The position numbers and the translations under genes were made by a program. This document shows positions 1-10,582 of a stretch of 64,000 bases of DNA, in pieces. The stretch is from Alphaproteobacteria bacterium (GTDB taxonomy: Bacteria > Myxococcota_A > UBA796 > GCA-2862545). Location: NCBI GenBank assembly GCA_020632875.1, contig JACKET010000004.1, forward strand, positions 62,001 through 126,000. The letters are read 5' to 3'. A model generated the notes under the pieces. That model saw only the letters and a list, made by a program, of their open reading frames with translations, was not told the DNA's origin and did not search any database. Position 1 is the first letter of the stretch. Every line of letters starts with the position of its first letter.

Positions 1-3000
1 TACCCGTACGCATCCACGTACGCCTGTGCGACCCCATAGGGATCGACGAACTCCCGGACCTGCGCCGCGAGCATCCCGTTCGCATCGAACGTCCGCACGG
101 TCTTCAGCCCCGGGTCCGGACCGACCGTGACCTGCGCGAAGCCCACGAGGTCCGTCGACTCCTCCATGAACACGCCACCGTCCCCGGTCATGCTCTCGAC
201 GCGACCGTCCGGGCCGTACACGACCTCCGCAATCGGCGGATGCCCGGCGAGCCGGTACTCCACGAGCCGGTGGGACCCGTCGTAGTCGAGCTCCATCGAC
301 TGGCCTTCGCCGTCGACGAACTCCACGAGGTCCCCGCTGGCGTCGTAGACGTAGTCCATGCCCGACCCGTCCGGGAGCTCGATCCGCTCGATGCGGTCGA
401 GTGAATCGCGTACGAACACCACCGGCGCGCCCACGTCCGGGTAGATGCCGTCGTCGGTGAACAGGGTACGGTTGCCGAGGAAGTCGACCATCTCGACGAG
501 CCCGTCGGCCTTGTCGAGCAGGTACCGCGTGCCGTTCGGGTCGGTGAGCCAGAACCGCTGCGGGTCGTAGAGCTGGTTGAACGACAGGCTCGAGTACAGG
601 TTGCCGTCCCCGAGTGCGGTCAGCGTGGCGTCGCCGGGCGCGGCCTCGAGAGTCGAGAACGTGCCGGGACGCGCGGTGTAGCCCGGCCCAGAGACGAGCG
701 GGAAGATGGTGCTCGTCTGCTGGGGCTGGAAGTCGAAGGCGTCGATGCGCCCGCCCGGCCACTTCACGACCACGAGGTGCGGCCGGTCGGACTGGAAGCA
801 GAGCAGGCTGAAGATGAAGCCGCCGCCGCAGGAGACCTGGCTCCAGCCGCCATCCCCGAGCGGGCCGTTCGTCTGGACCGTCACGTCCGTCATCGACAGG
901 CGCCAGCCGTTGCCGAAGTCGCCCACCACGTCCTTTCGCGTCGTGCTGTACGAGCGGAGCAGCGTGGTGGCCTGCACCGGGTTCGACCACTCCGCGTCCA
1001 TGAAGGCGAGGTCGTAGGAGCCGAGCTTCGCCACCCCGTTCACGACGACCGAGGACTCGCCCACGCCGGTGGTCCCGGAGCTGTCCGTGACCTCGACCCG
1101 CAGCGTCCAGCCGCCGTTCTCGAGGACGGTCGGGTCGAAGGTCCCCAGATCGGCCGGACACGCGCCCGCCGTCGTGAACAGGACCGTGCCGGTGGACGGA
1201 TCCGCGCCCGCCGCGTGGAGGATGGCGGTGCACTCGGTGATCGTGTTGCCGTCCGTCGGAGTCGCGCTGACCGTGATGGGCACGGGCTGGCCGACGCGGT
1301 CACCGGGAGCCGGGGTGAGCACCGCCACTTCCGGGGTCGGTCCGAGGACCGTGCCGTCGCCGCCGTCCCCGCCGGTGCCACCGCCCGCTTCGCCGACGAC
1401 GCCGAGCGACGTGAGCGTGGGGTCCAGCGGCGCCGGGGTCATCGGGTCGTCCGTGACCGTCGCGGGGGCATCGACCGCGGTGAGCTGGCCCTGGGCGGAC
1501 AGCGTGCCCGAAGAGGCGCCCACGAGCACGTCGAGCTCCACGGCGGTCGCCATGAAGGAGCTGAAGTGCCCGAGGTCCACGTGGACCGCCGTGTCGCCGG
1601 GGGTGTTGCCGAGGGTGACCGTGCCGAACGAGGTCGTCACCGAGCCGGCCACCAGCGACACGCCCGCGGGGGGGACGAGATCGAAGGCGACGCCGTTCGC
1701 GGCAGCTCCCCCGGTGTTGACCACGAACGCGGTGTACCGGAGCGTGTCGCCCGCGGTGACCGCGCCGTTCAGGTCGCCGTCCACGACGAGCTGGTCGTCG
1801 AGCGCCACCGAGAGCGCCGGCGACGCGCCCACGAGCGGCGTGACGGTCGGATCGGCCGGAGTGGTCGTCGCGGGGTCGTCCGTGAGGACGGGGGCGAGGC
1901 CGGTCGCGGTGACCTGGCCCTGGACCGAGATCTGGTCGACGTTGTCGACGAGCCCGGCGTCGGTGAGTGCCTCGAAGCCGACGCTCGCGGACGCGAAGCC
2001 GCCGAGGGTGCCGAAGTCCACGACGACGGCGGTGTCGTCCGCCAGGAGGACGGTCCCGGACGTGGTGACCGAGCCGGCGACGAGGGACAGGCCCGGGTCG
2101 AGCGGGATCGAGAGGACCACGTCGGACAGGCTCTGGGAGCCGGAGTTGGTGATCGTGGCGCTGTAGCCGAGGGTGTCGCCAGCGCCGGTGAGGCCGTTGC
2201 TGTCGGCGTCCACGGCGCGGAAGTCCGCGAGGGTGACCTGGAGCGCGCCGGGGGCGTCCACGAAGGTGTCGGTGTCGAAGACGAGGGGCCCGTAGGCGTT
2301 CCCGGCCGTGTCGGACCAGAGCACCGTCGTCGTCTGGGAGAGGGTGGTGCCGGTGAAGCTGTCGTCGATGTCGAAGAGGGCGACGCCGTCGGCGACCTGG
2401 CCGCTCACGAAGGTGCCGGGGAGGCCCGGATCGACGACGAGGCCGTCGAGCTCGACCTCGGTGGAGACGAGGACTGCGCTGGTCGTCGAGGGGTTGGACG
2501 TGTGGACCGCGACCTCGAGGCCCTCCGGCGCCGTCGTCGCCGCGGGAGCGCTGACGGTGGGCTTCAGGAACGGGACGTGGAGCGTGGTCGTGTCGAGGAC
2601 GGCCGGGGCGAGGACGGTGCCGATGCCGCCGGTCCCGCTGCCGAACGCGAGCGCGCCGAGCGGGGCGCCGTCGAAGTCGTTCAGGCGGGAGACGTAGGCG
2701 AGGTTGCTCTCGAACACGCCCTTCGGTGCCGGGACCGGCGCGCCCGCCGGAACGCTGACCAGCACGCTCTCGCCGGAGCCGACGAGGGCGAGGCCCGCGT
2801 CCGTCAGGGCGTCGCGCACCTGGACCGCCCCATCCACGGTCGCCACGGTGAGGGACACGTCGGAGACGGAACCACCCTGGGTGCGCAGCGAGCCCACGAT
2901 GTCGTCGCCGAAGCGGAACAGCGAGCGGACCGGCTGGATCGGGTCGTCCACCACGAGCTCTGCGCGCATCCGCACGGCGTCGACGCTGGCGGGGTCGAGC

Positions 3001-5843
3001 AGCCAGGCCAGCGTGGACGGGGTGAGCTCGACCTGGAGCTCCGCGCCCCAGCTCGCGAGCGCGCCGGGCTGGAGGACCGTTCCCACGAAGGGCTCGGGAG
3101 CGGGCGGGAAGGTCGTGCCGGCATCGGGATTCGCACGCGCCGTGAGCGTCGTGCTGCCGGGCACCAGGGTCCAGGTGCCCGCGGTGAGATCGAACGCCTC
3201 GAGCACGACGGTCGCGTCCGTGACGGTCACGGGATCGGTGCCGAGGTGCTCGAGCCCGACGATGCCCGGAACGAGGAGCAGCGCGCCGCCGTTCGACACG
3301 ACCACGTCGCTTGGGACTGGCTCGGACGGGAGCGCGTCGTCCGCGCCGTTGTCGATGGACAGCGTCAGGCGCGGCATCAGCGTGGGCGGCGCGGTCGTCC
3401 GACCCGGACGCTGGCAGTCCGCCGCAGCGATCTCGAAGCCCGAGCCCGCGAGATCGACCGTCTCGCCGACCAGACCGCAGAGGAACCGCGTCCCGGAGCC
3501 GTTGAGCTGGATGCCGCCCTGCGACGCGTAGAGGTAGCCGAGGAAGGTGTCCCCGGCGCCGGAGACGTGGATCGCGCCGTCGTCCGCCGCGTTCGAGAGG
3601 AACAGCAGCCCGTCGACGTAGGGCGCGTAGACCACGCTCGACCCGGCGATGTGGATGCTCCCCTCCGCCACGACGGTGACGGTGCCGTCCAGCGCGGGGC
3701 CGCTCAGGTGCACGTCGCAGTCCGCGTAGTAGAGGCCCGGCGACAGCGGGCTCGACGGCTGCCACGTCCCGCCCGCGCAGCTCGCGGAGACGTCGTGGTA
3801 CTCGGCGCCGGCGCGCATCGCGGCCGCTCCGTCGGGCCGGTAGTCCGCGATGTCGTACTCGACCGGGCGGGGCTGCTCGCCCACCTGCACCGGGTCCGGA
3901 TCGACCACCACCGCACCGTTGATCTGCGCCGTCGTGACGTACTCGACCTGGCCGGTGAGCTCCTTGTTCGCGCCGGTGACGCGCAGGCCGGCGTTGCTGT
4001 GGACGAGCCCGTGGACGGTCCCGCTCCCCCCGGTCCAATCGACGGCCCGACCCGAGGTCGCGTCGCCCCAGACGGCCACGGCGGCGCCGATGCCGACGCT
4101 GGTGTGGACCTCGGCGAGGCCTCCGTCGTCGTCCACCACCGAGATCGCGACCGGGTAGGTCCCGGGACCGCCGTACACGTGGCTCGCGTACAGGCTCCCC
4201 CAGCCCGTTCCCTGGGCGCTGATCGGCACGACCTCGGGAGCGGTGCCGTCGCCCCAGTCCACGGTCGCCGTGTGGGAGTCGAGCACACCGGCATCGGTGA
4301 ACGCGGCCGTCACGAGGGTCACGCCCTCGGCCGTCGCGTCGTCGGCCTGCGCCGAGAGCACCGGCGTCGCGTTGCCCACGGTGACGACGACCGTGTCGGT
4401 GGACTCGAGCTCCCCGTCCGAGACCCGGAGCTCGAAGGTGTAGACGCCGTCGTCCAGCGACTGCACGGTGGTCGTCGGTGAGACCGCCGCGGGGACGAGC
4501 AGGGGCGGACCGCTCGCGCTCACGAGCGTCCACGCGTAGGTCAGCGGGTCGCCGTCGGGGTCGACGGAGCCGCTCCCGTCGAGGGTGAAGCCGTCCCCCT
4601 CGGCGACGGTGATGTCCTCGCCCGCGTACGCGACGGGCGGGTCGTTCGGGACCTCGTTCGTGACGCACTCGGTCACCTGACCAGACGCGCCGCTCACCGA
4701 GCCCTCGGCGTACGCGGTGACGCAGAACTCGTGGATGCCGGGGGCGAGCCCGGTCACCGAGTGGGCCAGGCTCACGGCGCCCGAGCCGAGGTGGGGCAGC
4801 GGCTCGGAGAGGCTCCCGCTCACGTCGATCGCGGGGCCGCCGTCCACGGAGAGCGTCACGGCGGTGATCTGCGGGACGAGGGCCTGGAGCAATGCGCTGG
4901 AGAGGTCGGCGGGCTCGTTGACCTCGAGACACAGGCCGCCGCCGAGGTCGGCGATGTCCTGCAGGGAGGCGAAGCGCGCGGGCGCGTCATCACACTGGGC
5001 GTTCTGCCCGAACGCGACGGTGTGAACGACGACGTCGCCGCACGGCAGGATGTCGGGGAGCTCGAACAGCTCGAACGTGGGCGCGCCGTCGGACATCAGG
5101 ATCAGCGTCTTGTTGGGCTGGGAGCTCGTGGCGAGGAGGCTGCAGGCCTCGGCGACGCCCACGCTGAAGTCGGTGCGCCCGCGGATGGCGCCGTTCGACA
5201 CGCACACCTGCGAGAACTCCGACGCACACGACGCTCCCGAGGGGAAGCCGCCCGGCACCACGCTGCGGAGCACGGTCTCGACGTCGCGGACGCCGTTCGC
5301 GTCGAGGTCGGCGCCGGGCGTGGTGAAGGTCTGGATCCCGGGGCCGGGCTGGAGGTCCGTCGCGGCGCCGGTGCCGAAGTACAGCACCACCCCGAGGTCT
5401 CCCACGCTCCCGAACTGCTCCACGGCCGCCACCGTGGCATCGACCGAGGCGAGCTCGCAGTCGATGATGTCGTCAGGTCCGCGGCTGTCGTTGTAGTCGC
5501 CGCCGCAGCCCGTGCCGTCTCCGGCGAACCGGTCCGTCGAGTACGAGGTGTCGATCGCGAACACCACGGCTTCGGACTCCGGAACGGCCGAGGTAAGCGA
5601 GACCGTGGCGGAGAGGTCGAAGTCGCCGGGGGCGGTCTCCACAGGTGCGTCGACGATCAGGTCGATGCGGCTGCCGTCGTCGAGCACGCTGAATGCGTCG
5701 AGCGAGCCGTCCAGTGCGGTTGCATCGGCGTCGATGGTACGCAGGGTGACGGCGGCGCCGTCGTCACGGGTGGGGAGCAGCGAGAGGCCCGCCAGCGCGA
5801 GCACTCCGACGATTCCGATACCGATCGATGAACGCGACACCAC
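1..5843 (-). CDS. Giant exported VWA / PKD / DUF11 / RHS-repeat protein (3' end outside window)
   Basis: The reverse-strand frame is open from a GTG at 5843 (a second GTG follows directly) to the window edge, about 1947 residues without the C-terminus. GAGGGGGG just upstream is a good ribosome site. The N-terminus (VSRSSIGIGIVGVLALAGLS) is a signal peptide or anchor. Around residues 90-320 lies a von Willebrand A domain with the MIDAS motif DTSYS. PKD/Ig-like domains follow near 400-600 (DGSGSVDPDGDPLTYAW), then a choice-of-anchor-like stretch (LSGPALDGTVTVVAEG, SGAGDTFLGYLYAS), DUF11-type repeats near 1195-1480 (GDTLGYSATITNSG, GDTLRYTAFVVNTGG), and from about 1605 a prePAAR/RHS-like start with YD repeats (YDASGDLVEFVDGEGQSMEL). 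VWA and PKD suggest surface binding; RHS proteins are often adhesins or polymorphic toxins, whose tail would lie beyond position 1. Overlapping open frames on both strands are shadows. Confidence 0.85.
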   Translation of the reverse strand, partial: MVSRSSIGIGIVGVLALAGLSLLPTRDDGAAVTLRTIDADATALDGSLDAFSVLDDGSRIDLIVDAPVETAPGDFDLSATVSLTSAVPESEAVVFAIDTSYSTDRFAGDGTGCGGDYNDSRGPDDIIDCELASVDATVAAVEQFGSVGDLGVVLYFGTGAATDLQPGPGIQTFTTPGADLDANGVRDVETVLRSVVPGGFPSGASCASEFSQVCVSNGAIRGRTDFSVGVAEACSLLATSSQPNKTLILMSDGAPTFELFELPDILPCGDVVVHTVAFGQNAQCDDAPARFASLQDIADLGGGLCLEVNEPADLSSALLQALVPQITAVTLSVDGGPAIDVSGSLSEPLPHLGSGAVSLAHSVTGLAPGIHEFCVTAYAEGSVSGASGQVTECVTNEVPNDPPVAYAGEDITVAEGDGFTLDGSGSVDPDGDPLTYAWTLVSASGPPLLVPAAVSPTTTVQSLDDGVYTFELRVSDGELESTDTVVVTVGNATPVLSAQADDATAEGVTLVTAAFTDAGVLDSHTATVDWGDGTAPEVVPISAQGTGWGSLYASHVYGGPGTYPVAISVVDDDGGLAEVHTSVGIGAAVAVWGDATSGRAVDWTGGSGTVHGLVHSNAGLRVTGANKELTGQVEYVTTAQINGAVVVDPDPVQVGEQPRPVEYDIADYRPDGAAAMRAGAEYHDVSASCAGGTWQPSSPLSPGLYYADCDVHLSGPALDGTVTVVAEGSIHIAGSSVVYAPYVDGLLFLSNAADDGAIHVSGAGDTFLGYLYASQGGIQLNGSGTRFLCGLVGETVDLAGSGFEIAAADCQRPGRTTAPPTLMPRLTLSIDNGADDALPSEPVPSDVVVSNGGALLLVPGIVGLEHLGTDPVTVTDATVVLEAFDLTAGTWTLVPGSTTLTARANPDAGTTFPPAPEPFVGTVLQPGALASWGAELQVELTPSTLAWLLDPASVDAVRMRAELVVDDPIQPVRSLFRFGDDIVGSLRTQGGSVSDVSLTVATVDGAVQVRDALTDAGLALVGSGESVLVSVPAGAPVPAPKGVFESNLAYVSRLNDFDGAPLGALAFGSGTGGIGTVLAPAVLDTTTLHVPFLKPTVSAPAATTAPEGLEVAVHTSNPSTTSAVLVSTEVELDGLVVDPGLPGTFVSGQVADGVALFDIDDSFTGTTLSQTTTVLWSDTAGNAYGPLVFDTDTFVDAPGALQVTLADFRAVDADSNGLTGAGDTLGYSATITNSGSQSLSDVVLSIPLDPGLSLVAGSVTTSGTVLLADDTAVVVDFGTLGGFASASVGFEALTDAGLVDNVDQISVQGQVTATGLAPVLTDDPATTTPADPTVTPLVGASPALSVALDDQLVVDGDLNGAVTAGDTLRYTAFVVNTGGAAANGVAFDLVPPAGVSLVAGSVTTSFGTVTLGNTPGDTAVHVDLGHFSSFMATAVELDVLVGASSGTLSAQGQLTAVDAPATVTDDPMTPAPLDPTLTSLGVVGEAGGGTGGDGGDGTVLGPTPEVAVLTPAPGDRVGQPVPITVSATPTDGNTITECTAILHAAGADPSTGTVLFTTAGACPADLGTFDPTVLENGGWTLRVEVTDSSGTTGVGESSVVVNGVAKLGSYDLAFMDAEWSNPVQATTLLRSYSTTRKDVVGDFGNGWRLSMTDVTVQTNGPLGDGGWSQVSCGGGFIFSLLCFQSDRPHLVVVKWPGGRIDAFDFQPQQTSTIFPLVSGPGYTARPGTFSTLEAAPGDATLTALGDGNLYSSLSFNQLYDPQRFWLTDPNGTRYLLDKADGLVEMVDFLGNRTLFTDDGIYPDVGAPVVFVRDSLDRIERIELPDGSGMDYVYDASGDLVEFVDGEGQSMELDYDGSHRLVEYRLAGHPPIAEVVYGPDGRVESMTGDGGVFMEESTDLVGFAQVTVGPDPGLKTVRTFDANGMLAAQVREFVDPYGVAQAYVDAYG

Positions 5844-6169
5844 GAGCCCCCCTCGTCGCGCGACCGGCGGGAGTCGCGCAAGCAACAGGGAAACACACGT
5901 GGCAACAGAACGGGCGTTCGTCCTCGGTACTCCACGGACTCAGGGAAATATCCGTGTTGTTTCCATGGACGGACTGGAATTGTCGGGGCGCGTGGACGAT
6001 GACCCCGTCGCGATCCACACGTTCCGCGGGAGGAGGTGTCATCGCCCTGACGTCGGTGGGTGGAATTCGGATCACGCGTCGAGCGCGAATCGTCGGAAAC
6101 GGTGCGAACGACGTCGGGAAACGCCGGGTGCCCGCTCCTCTGACGACGTCCGTCCCTCCCGTCCTCCGA
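5844..6169. other. Intergenic DNA, no gene recognised
   Basis: About 325 bases upstream of the giant VWA/RHS gene. Frames through it have no ribosome site or recognisable protein. It presumably carries the promoter of the downstream reverse-strand gene, but I cannot point to convincing promoter boxes. Confidence 0.5.
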
Positions 6170-7110
6170 CCCTCCGAGCCGAGAATTCGACTGGCGGGGA
6201 CGCGCTCTCTGGTGGGGCGTTCGGAGACTGCGGCGTGCCGGGGCGCGTTCTCAGCACGGAGGACGCGGAGGGACGGAGGGCACGGAGATCCTGGACGAAC
6301 GGCGGACGTGGTCCCGGCCCGTTGGCCTGCAACCCACCTTCGCGTCGAGCTCACCCGAGCGCGTGTCTGCTCGCGTGCCCCGCGATCGGCGCCCCTCACC
6401 TCGTCTTCGAGGGACGCCCGGGCTGAACACGATGGACACCATGTCCCTCCCGTCCTCCGATCCTCCGTGCTGAGAATTCGACCGGCGGAGACGCGCTCTC
6501 TGGCGGGGCGTTCGGAGACTGCGGCGTGCCGGGGCGCGTTCTCTCAGCACGGAGGACGCGGAGGGACGGAGGGCACGGAGATCCTGGACGAAGGGCGGAT
6601 CGTACGAGTCGAGCTCACCCCTGCTCGCGTGCCCCGCGAGCCGGATCCGCGCCCCGTGCACCTCGTCCTTCCCTCGAATTCGACCGGCGGGGACGGGCTC
6701 TCTGGCGGGGCGTTCGGAGACCGCGGCGTGCCGGGGCGCGTTTTCTCAGCACGGAGGAAGCGGAGGGACGGAGGGCACGGAGATCCTGGACGAAGGGTGG
6801 ACCTGGTCCTGGACCGTTGGCCTGCGACGCCACCTACGCGTCGAGCTCGTCCCTGAGCGCGTGTCTGCTCGCGTGCTCCGCGAGCCGGATCCGCGCCCCG
6901 TGCACCTCGTCTTCGAGGAACGCCAGGCTGAACACGATGGACTCTGTGTCCCTCCCGTCCTCCGATCCTCCGTGCTGAGAATTCGACCGGCGGGGACGGG
7001 CTCTCTGGCGGGGCGTTCGGAGACTACAGCGTTCCGGGGCGCGTTCTCTCAGCACGGAGGACGCGGAGGGACGGAGGGCACGGAGATCCTGGACGAAGGG
7101 CAGATGGTCC
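6170..7110. repeat. Four-unit intergenic repeat array with 15-bp inverted ends
   Basis: A roughly 130-bp element recurs at about 6170-6300, 6451-6600, 6671-6801 and 6955-7106. Each copy reads GAATTCGACCGGCGGGGACG, then a conserved block through CTCTCTGG, GGGGCGTTCGGAGAC and GCCGGGGCGCGTT to a purine-rich tail (GCACGGAGATCCTGGACGAA). Copies 2 and 4 are bracketed by a perfect inverted pair, TCCTCCGTGCTGAGA / TCTCAGCACGGAGGA (6461-6475 with 6542-6556; 6966-6980 with 7047-7061), so each could fold as a long hairpin. The spacers are also related: CTGAACACGATGGAC recurs at 6423 and 6929, and GTTGGCCTGC near 6321 and 6817. Open frames crossing it give low-complexity Arg/Pro/Gly peptides and look spurious. 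Confidence 0.85.
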
Positions 7111-7210
7111 AGCCCCATTGGCCCGCCACGCAGCCGGGGCCCGGAAACGCGAGCCGTTCCGACAAACCGCGCGCGGCACGGGGACACGACGAGGCCGAGA
7201 CCCACGACCC

Positions 7211-7273
7211 CCGCGTTTCTGCGTCATCTGCGCCCGTCTGCGTCATCTGCGTGAGGCCCGAGAACGCCCGAAG
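7211..7273 (+). repeat. Dispersed CTGCGTCATCTGCG repeat, copy 1
   Basis: Contains two direct copies of CTGCGTCATCTGCG and a 3' flank ending GAACGCCCGAAG. The same arrangement occurs at 40829-40896 and 41016-41077 and, inverted, at 39336-39403. This copy lies about 10 bases beyond the 3' end of yaaA. Confidence 0.8.
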
Positions 7274-7283
7274 CCCCAGCGAG

Positions 7284-8045
7284 CTACCGCACGAAAACGA
7301 GCTTCTTCGCCGTCGAAAGCTCGGGCGCGAAGGCGTACCCCTCGAGGTCGAAGCCCTTCAGCCCCTCGCGCGTCGCGATGCGATTCTGCACGATGTACCG
7401 GGCCATCAGCCCGCGCGCCTTCTTCGCGAAGAACGAGATCGTCTTCGCCTCGCCGTCGCGGACCTCTTTGAAGTCGACCTGCAGCCACGGCGCCTTCAGC
7501 GCCTTGCGGTCGATCGCGGAGCTGTACTCCTTCGACGCGAGGTCGACGACCACCGGGTCTTCGTGGCCCGCGAGCAGCGCGTCGATGCGCTTCGCGAGCC
7601 GGTCGCCCCAGAATGCATAGAGGTCGGCGCCGCGGCGGGTCTTCAGCCGGGTGCCCATCTCGAGGCGGTACGGATGCGTGCGGTCGAGCGGCCGGAGCAT
7701 GCCGTACAGGCCCGACAGGATGGCGACGTGATCCTGCGCCCAGGCCAGGTCGGCTTCGGAGAGCGTGCGCGCGTCGAGGCCCTTGTACACGTCGCCGTCG
7801 AACAGCCACGCCGCCGCGAGCGCGTCGTCTTCGACCGGGATCGCGAGGCTCGCGTGGCGCTCGTGGTTGAGCGCGGCGAGCTTCTCGCTGATGCCCATCA
7901 TCTTCTGGAGCTGGGCGGGCTTCAGCTTCTGCACGGACTTCAGCAGCTGCGCCGTGTCTTGCTCGAAAGCGTGCGACGTACGCGGAACGTCGAGCGGAGC
8001 CGGGGATTCGTCGAGGGTCTTCGCAGGGGACAGGATGGCGAGCAT
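7284..8045 (-). CDS. yaaA: YaaA family peroxide-stress protein
   Basis: A 253-residue protein, close to the usual YaaA length of about 255. It starts MLAILSPAKTL, the family signature, and keeps the conserved blocks MMGISEKLAALNHERH, AAWLFDGDVYKGLDA, LSGLYGMLRPLD and YRLEMGTRLK. In E. coli YaaA limits intracellular free iron during peroxide stress and binds DNA; that role is inherited from the family and not shown here. The gene stands alone on its strand, with a large hairpin upstream and a dispersed repeat copy just after its stop codon. No OxyR-type site was recognised upstream. Function is predicted with good confidence; regulation is unknown. Confidence 0.93.
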   Translation of the reverse strand: MLAILSPAKTLDESPAPLDVPRTSHAFEQDTAQLLKSVQKLKPAQLQKMMGISEKLAALNHERHASLAIPVEDDALAAAWLFDGDVYKGLDARTLSEADLAWAQDHVAILSGLYGMLRPLDRTHPYRLEMGTRLKTRRGADLYAFWGDRLAKRIDALLAGHEDPVVVDLASKEYSSAIDRKALKAPWLQVDFKEVRDGEAKTISFFAKKARGLMARYIVQNRIATREGLKGFDLEGYAFAPELSTAKKLVFVR

Positions 8046-8112
8046 GCCCGCACCCTATTCCGTCGGCCACCGCCCGCAAGCGGGCGTCGTCCCGACGGAA
8101 TCTCAACCACCG

Positions 8113-8200
8113 AACGCCTCGACGGGACCTCGGTACCCCCTGTGAACGCGGCTGAAACGCCGCGTTCCGGGGGCACAGAGGTCTCGACCGTCGAGGCGTT
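8113..8200. repeat. Long imperfect inverted repeat (about 40-base arms)
   Basis: The left arm starts AACGCCTCGACGG and runs through GACCTC and CCCCC to AACGCGGC; after the loop TGAAAC the right arm returns GCCGCGTT, GGGGG, GAGGTC and CCGTCGAGGCGTT. It lies between the kinase stop (8223) and the yaaA start (8045), so it could end the lasso/kinase transcript. Its arms are longer than a simple terminator and no T-run follows. Confidence 0.75.
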
Positions 8201-8222
8201 GCCATCGAAACGCGGATTCCAG

Positions 8223-9058
<836 letters not shown>

Positions 9059-9062
<4 letters not shown>

Positions 9063-10582
9063 GCCCCGACATCCCCCCCGCGCAAACCAGCATGCCATTC
9101 GAGCCAGCGGGATGCACCGGCGAGTCGGAAGAGGTCGGCTGCGGCGTCGTGGCTGCCGCGCTCGAAGTCGGCGTGCAATTCGTCGATCCGGCGCGTCGTG
9201 CACCACGGCGCCAGGAGATCGGCGCGGATCGCCGTCGCCACATCCCGGAAAGGCTCGTCGAGCGCCCGGCTGAGGTCGGCCTTGTCGGACCGGCGGCGGA
9301 CGGCGTCGGGCAGGAGGTCGGCGAACGCCTCCCGCACGACGTGCCGCGTGCGCCCCCGCCGGACGAGCTGACGCGCGGGCACCCCGAGACACACGGTCGC
9401 GACGCGCGGGTCGAGGAAGGGCATGACGAGGGTGCGCCCCTCCCCCGCCGCGAGCCGCTGCTGCTCTTCGCGGCTGCGCGCGATGAGCGGGTGCGTCACC
9501 GTCTCGATGCGACGCTGGAGCGTGCCGCGCGGCCTCCCCGGCACGCGCCGCCGCGCGCGGTCCGGCATGGACGCGCGGATCCAGCGGCCCCCCCACATCC
9601 GCAGCGCGCGGAGCTGGCCGATCCGCGCGTGGCGGAACCGGCGGGCCAGCCAGAAGGCCTCCCACGCGGCGCGCAGCGTGCGCCCGTCCTCTGCGAGCTC
9701 GCGAACGAGGTCGAGGCCGTGACCGAAGACCTCGTCGCCGCCGAAGCCCGTCCACAGGCTGGGCCCCGCCGCACGGAGCAGCGCGAGGTTGAGGTGGTGG
9801 TTCACGAGCACCGGCGGGAACCCCGGCGGGGCGAGGCGCTCGAGCACCTCCATCGGATCCAGCGCGCGGGAGTCGACCGCCTCGACCGGGACGCGGTGCA
9901 TCGCCGCCACCACGTCGATCCAGGGCCCCTCGTCGGCTGCCCAGCCCGCGAAGCGGTTGCTCACCGCGCGGACCTCGCCCTGGTCCGCCAGGACCCCGGC
10001 CAGCACCGACGAATCGAGCCCCCCGCTGAGCGCCACGGTCGGCGTGCCGCCGAGGTGCGCCCGCCGCTCGCGCACGGCGGTCTCGACGATGGCGCGCAGG
10101 GCGAGGGCCGGGCGCTCGTGGGACTCCGGTCGCGGCACCCAGATCCGCGCGAGCCGCACGGCCGCCCCGACGTGCCCGCCGTACCCCGCCGGCACGCGGG
10201 TGATGCCCCGCACGAGCGTGGGCGTGGGGTCGTCGATCCACCCGGTGAGCTGCGTGGCCATGCCCTCGACGTCGATCGGCCGCTCGCGCAGGTCGCCGAG
10301 CGCCTCGGGGCTCGACGTGACCCGGCGGCCATCCGTGTACGCGACCCGTCCGCCGAAGCCGTCGACCGCGACCTCCAGGCCTTCCCGGCCCTCCTGCTTC
10401 GACACCGCCGCCCAGTCGCCCGGCCAGGACGCGACCGCACGCGGCCCTCCCTCCACCATCGCCCGCGCCAGCGCCTCGGGGCCCGCGGGCGTCCACCCGT
10501 CCACGAACACGGTGTGACGCCCGATCCGGACGGTCGCGTCGGCGGTCCCATCGGCGCCGAGCCCCTCGTCCCGCACGTCCAT
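9059..10582 (-). CDS. Asparagine-synthetase-like lasso peptide cyclase (C protein)
   Basis: 507 residues. The C-terminal half is an ATP-pyrophosphatase asparagine-synthetase domain with the PP-loop SGGLDSS at 186-192 and the downstream FGGDEVFGHGLDL motif. The N-terminal half resembles the glutaminase fold but lacks Cys2 (it starts MDVRDEG), as expected for lasso cyclases that activate an Asp/Glu side chain instead of hydrolysing glutamine. The enzyme would adenylate the core acidic residue and close the macrolactam ring. Its ATG overlaps the B2 stop (TGATG at 10584-10580) and its own stop overlaps the kinase start. With the B1, B2 and precursor genes beside it, lasso cyclisation is a far better call than asparagine synthesis. 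Confidence 0.9.

Noticed and set aside
777..4481. Long forward-strand frame opposite the VWA/RHS gene, and a long second reverse frame (1300-4932)
   Set aside because: Both are Arg/Val/Gly-rich low-complexity shadows in high-GC DNA; the true frame shows recognisable domains and a ribosome site.
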